DNA from: JBBSBL01 sp038251325
GTDB taxonomy: Bacteria; Actinomycetota; Thermoleophilia; Solirubrobacterales; Solirubrobacteraceae
Reading direction: 5' to 3'
Length of the DNA: 13,135 nucleotides
Assembly (NCBI GenBank): GCA_038251325.1
Contig: JBBSBL010000067.1
Location: forward strand, 1-13,135
The notes under the pieces are model-generated. The model was not told where the DNA came from. It was given only the letters and a program-made list of their open reading frames with translations, and did no database searches. This document shows, piece after piece, positions 11,199-13,135 of this stretch. Position 1 is the stretch's first letter, and each line of letters opens with the position of its first letter. The translations under genes and the position numbers were made by a program.

Positions 11199-11205
11199 GT
11201 AGGCT
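11199..11205 (+). promoter_or_regulatory. -10-like box GTAGGCT before the 11235 gene
   Basis: GTAGGCT, identical to the box before WS/DGAT and the acyl-CoA dehydrogenase, 29 nt before the GTG at 11235. No clear -35. Confidence 0.5.
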
Positions 11206-11234
11206 CGCCGCCGGCGAATCCGGGGTCGCGGCTC

Positions 11235-11789
11235 GTGGTGAAACGTGGCGCCCGGCCGCCCATATCACTCGTCGTGGAGACCATCCTCTCTCTGTCCCGC
11301 AGCCGTGATGACGGTGGCGTCGTGTTCGACCTCGTGCTCGATGGGCGGGGCCCCGCGTGGCACCGCCACGACTTCGGCCGCGACGGCGAATACCGGGCCG
11401 TCTCGCCGTCCTCGCCGCGGGAGGCGCGCGACGAGCTGGGGCCCGACGCCTCGGCTGCCGTCGTCGTCGAGCTGCGCAGCGCGGCGGACGAGCTCGGCAC
11501 GCTCGGGGGGCGGCTGCGGCTCGACGCGGCGGAGGCGAGCGGCGAGGGCAACGCGGTCCGCGCCCGGCGAGCCGCGGATCGGGCGGACCGGCTCGAGTCC
11601 GCGCGCCGCTCGCTGCTCGACGAGGTCGTGCGGGCCTGCGACGAGACCTGGGACGCCGCCGTGGCCGGAGTCGCGCGTGCGCGCCGCGAGGATCCCGAGG
11701 CGCTGCCCGGCGCGATCCGCGAGATCGAGCTGCTGTGGTCTGCCCGGCGCGCCGTGCGGCGGCTGATCGGCCGCGACGAGCCGCGGTAG
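11235..11789 (+). CDS. Hypothetical protein, beta N-terminal half and helical C-terminal half
   Basis: A 184-aa protein I do not recognise. From about residue 25 to 80 it looks beta-rich (GGVVFDLVLDGRGPAWHRHDF, then ASAAVVVELRS). From about 100 on it is a run of charged amphipathic helices rich in Arg/Ala/Glu (ARRAADRADRLESARRSLLD, AIREIELLWSARRAVRRL), possibly a coiled coil. There is no signal peptide or membrane span. The start is the GTG-GTG pair at 11235/11238; an in-frame GTG at 11274 (VETILSLSRS) is an alternative that would remove a basic leader. It has a GTAGGCT box 29 nt upstream, supporting a real, separately transcribed gene. It converges on the next gene with only 4 bp between stops. 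Confidence 0.65.
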   Translation: MVKRGARPPISLVVETILSLSRSRDDGGVVFDLVLDGRGPAWHRHDFGRDGEYRAVSPSSPREARDELGPDASAAVVVELRSAADELGTLGGRLRLDAAEASGEGNAVRARRAADRADRLESARRSLLDEVVRACDETWDAAVAGVARARREDPEALPGAIREIELLWSARRAVRRLIGRDEPR

Positions 11790-11793
11790 CCCG

Positions 11794-12255
11794 CTAGTTC
11801 TCGGAGCCCAGCCGGTCCCAGCAGTACAGCTCGACGCACTCGGAGGCGAGGGCGGAGCAGCGGTCCCGCGAGAGCCACGGGAGCACCGTGTCCAGCCACT
11901 CCTCCTCCCCCACCCCGTGCTCGAAGGCCTCCTCGCCGCGCATGCCCGCGGCGATCTTCAGCGCCTCGCGGCGGTTCTCGCCGAGCGCCGTGAAGACCGT
12001 GGTGAGGAACTCGCGGTTGGCGATCGCGTGGCCGACCTCGAGCGAGGCGTGCCAGGCGGCCAGCATCGAGAGGTCGTCCTCGTCGAGATCGGCCACGGCC
12101 TTGGCGTAGTGCGAGGCCAGCTCGGCCTCGGGGATCTCGTCGACCCACGCGTGGACGATCTCGCCGAGCAGCTGGCGGCGGGCCTCACGACCGACCGAGT
12201 CGGCGATCACGCGGATCGCGTTCTGGGGCTCGATGAAGCAGAGGGAAACGCTCAC
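11794..12255 (-). CDS. Hypothetical helical protein with two ExxH motifs and a cysteine-rich end
   Basis: A 153-aa, almost wholly helical soluble protein; family not recognised. Two ExxH motifs are present, E32-x-x-H35 (GEIVHAW) and E73-x-x-H76 (HASLEVGH, with H69 a turn earlier), 41 residues apart, plus E45/H49. Paired ExxH on long helices is the metal-binding pattern of ferritin-like di-iron proteins, but the chain is short and the match is only suggestive. The C-terminus has three cysteines (C133, C140, C145) in DRCSALASECVELYCWDRL; a fourth is C6. The chosen start is the GTG at 12255, with GGAG 4 nt upstream; a GTG at 12321 would add 22 basic, unhelical residues. The gene is monocistronic and converges with 11235-11789. 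Confidence 0.7.
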   Translation of the reverse strand: MSVSLCFIEPQNAIRVIADSVGREARRQLLGEIVHAWVDEIPEAELASHYAKAVADLDEDDLSMLAAWHASLEVGHAIANREFLTTVFTALGENRREALKIAAGMRGEEAFEHGVGEEEWLDTVLPWLSRDRCSALASECVELYCWDRLGSEN

Positions 12256-12295
12256 GGGACTCCGCTCAAATCGTCGGACGGACGGGACGTGGCGC

Positions 12296-12301
12296 AAGGT
12301 A
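12296..12301 (-). promoter_or_regulatory. Weak -10-like hexamer TACCTT before the ExxH protein
   Basis: TACCTT on the minus strand, 40 nt before the GTG at 12255, fitting TAnnnT only. It is upstream of the chosen start and inside the rejected longer frame. Weak evidence on its own. Confidence 0.25.
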
Positions 12302-12358
12302 CGCGGGACCCCGGACGGCACTCGGGCGCCGACACGGCCGGCCCGCGCCGACCGCGAC

Positions 12359-12373
12359 GGCGCCCCGGGCGCC
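12359..12373. terminator. Hairpin after the Ig-like surface protein gene
   Basis: GGCGCCC, centre C, GGGCGCC: 7-bp perfect arms starting 4 nt after the stop of the minus-strand gene. There is no T-run. With a single-base centre the two innermost pairs cannot form in RNA, so the usable stem is shorter. Confidence 0.3.
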
Positions 12374-12376
12374 GGC

Positions 12377-13135
12377 TCAGCCGCGCACGACGATCGTCAC
12401 CGGCCGGGTGACGGCGCGCCCGAACGGATAGGCCGCCTCGGCCGGCACGATGGCCCGGATCCGGTAGCGCACGGTGCCCACCGTCGCCCGGAACCGGTAG
12501 CGCGTGGCCCAGCGACCGGTCCGCGACGCGCGGGTGGCGGCGAACGTCTGCCAGCCGCGCCCCGGCACGTGGGCCTGCACGAGCACGAGCTTCCCGCCGG
12601 GCGGCAGGTGGTCGCCGAGCAGCCGGCCCGAGAAGCGCGCGGTGCCCCCCACCCGGTTCGTGCGCGGAGCGGCGACCAGCGTGGTGCGCGCCGCGACGCG
12701 CAGGACCGCGGAGGCCTGCGCCCCGAAGACGCGGCCGGTTCCGGCGTAGCGGAACGTGATGCGGCGCCCCGGGCCGGACGGCGCCCGCCAGCCCAGCCGA
12801 CCACGCGCGTCGGTCCGCGCCGTGCCGACGCGGACCGCGGTCGCGCCGGGTATCGCCGTGGCCGCCCAGACGCCGACCGGCGCTCCGCCCACCGGCCGTC
12901 CGTCCGTCGTGGCCAGCGTCCCGCGCAACCGGGCTCCGCGCCCATTGGCGACGGCGAGCGTGCCCACGAGGCGCTCGGGACGGCCCCGACCCGCGGGCGC
13001 GACGAGGCCCGCCCGCAGGTGGGTGGCGACGCGGAAGGGCGCGACGCGGATCATCGGGCGGCCCCCGACCGTGCGGTCGCCGTGACGCACGTTGCCGGCC
13101 ACGTCGGCGACGGCGACCTCGAACTCGTAGGGGCC
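12377..13135 (-). CDS. C-terminal part of an Ig-like, probably secreted surface protein (5' end cut by window edge)
   Basis: 252 residues are visible, and the frame runs past the right edge with no start (the first visible residues are GPYEFEVAVADVAGN). The sequence is a chain of beta-sandwich-like modules: an Ig/HYR-type strand ending VADVAGN, a carboxypeptidase-regulatory-like unit (LRGTLATTDGRPVGGAPVGVW, then TARTDARGRLGW), and a final Ig-like unit (GTARFSGRLLGDHLPPGGK, KLVLVQAHVPGRGWQTF, YRFRATVGTVRYRIRAIVP) ending VTIVVRG. The composition is rich in Arg/Gly/Thr/Val with no Cys, as in extracellular repeats. There is no LPXTG or membrane anchor at the C-terminus. The VADVAGN module resembles the VAIDRAGN module of the subtilase at 6554-8236. 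Upstream domains are unknown, so the full protein's role cannot be stated. Confidence 0.8.
   Translation of the reverse strand, partial: GPYEFEVAVADVAGNVRHGDRTVGGRPMIRVAPFRVATHLRAGLVAPAGRGRPERLVGTLAVANGRGARLRGTLATTDGRPVGGAPVGVWAATAIPGATAVRVGTARTDARGRLGWRAPSGPGRRITFRYAGTGRVFGAQASAVLRVAARTTLVAAPRTNRVGGTARFSGRLLGDHLPPGGKLVLVQAHVPGRGWQTFAATRASRTGRWATRYRFRATVGTVRYRIRAIVPAEAAYPFGRAVTRPVTIVVRG

Noticed and set aside
12256..12321. 22-residue N-terminal extension of the ExxH protein
   Set aside because: No ribosome site for the GTG at 12321, and it spans a possible -10 box; the GTG at 12255 has GGAG upstream.

Overview
The window is very GC-rich (third codon positions almost all G or C), densely coded on both strands, and reads like the chromosome of a high-GC actinobacterium. 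The mix of ispH, a wax ester synthase/diacylglycerol acyltransferase (WS/DGAT), an ACAD10/11-like acyl-CoA dehydrogenase, FxsA, a STAS protein, a secreted subtilase and a large Ig-like surface protein would suit the Thermoleophilia/Solirubrobacterales. That placement is inferred from gene content and GC, not from a phylogenetic marker. No rRNA, tRNA, CRISPR array, transposase or phage gene was seen.

Layout. 1-2055 (minus): ispH followed by a calcineurin-like metallophosphoesterase that runs off the left edge. 2056-2325 holds no convincing gene. 2326-4534 (minus): a possible toxin-antitoxin-like pair (142-aa basic protein plus DUF2283 protein, GTGA overlap), then an acyl-CoA dehydrogenase, then a 44-aa single-span membrane peptide overlapping the dehydrogenase end. 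4535-4713 is a divergent control region. 4714-6540 (plus): WS/DGAT with a long lysine-rich tail. 6554-8236 and 8276-8572 (minus): secreted subtilase and a SufT/MIP18-like (DUF59) protein. 8671-11098 (plus): STAS protein, FxsA, a CrtC/AttH-like lipocalin protein and a HAD hydrolase, the last three translationally overlapped. 11235-11789 (plus) and 11794-12255 (minus): two convergent unknowns, the second with two ExxH motifs. 12377-13135 (minus): the C-terminal end of an Ig-like surface protein.

Functional links. ispH feeds isoprenoid synthesis. The acyl-CoA dehydrogenase (acyl-CoA breakdown) and WS/DGAT (acyl-CoA storage) are divergently arranged around the small toxin-like pair, so opposite lipid fluxes are encoded side by side. 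The fxsA-CrtC-like-HAD cluster looks like one transcription unit.

The most striking non-coding signal is promoter-like. TAGGYT occurs five times by my eye scan of both strands, always preceded by G, always in the intergenic side of a gene start and pointing into that gene. A second class, TACACT or TATCCT, sits 6-8 nt before the start codons of ispH, sufT and the subtilase, suggesting leaderless mRNAs.
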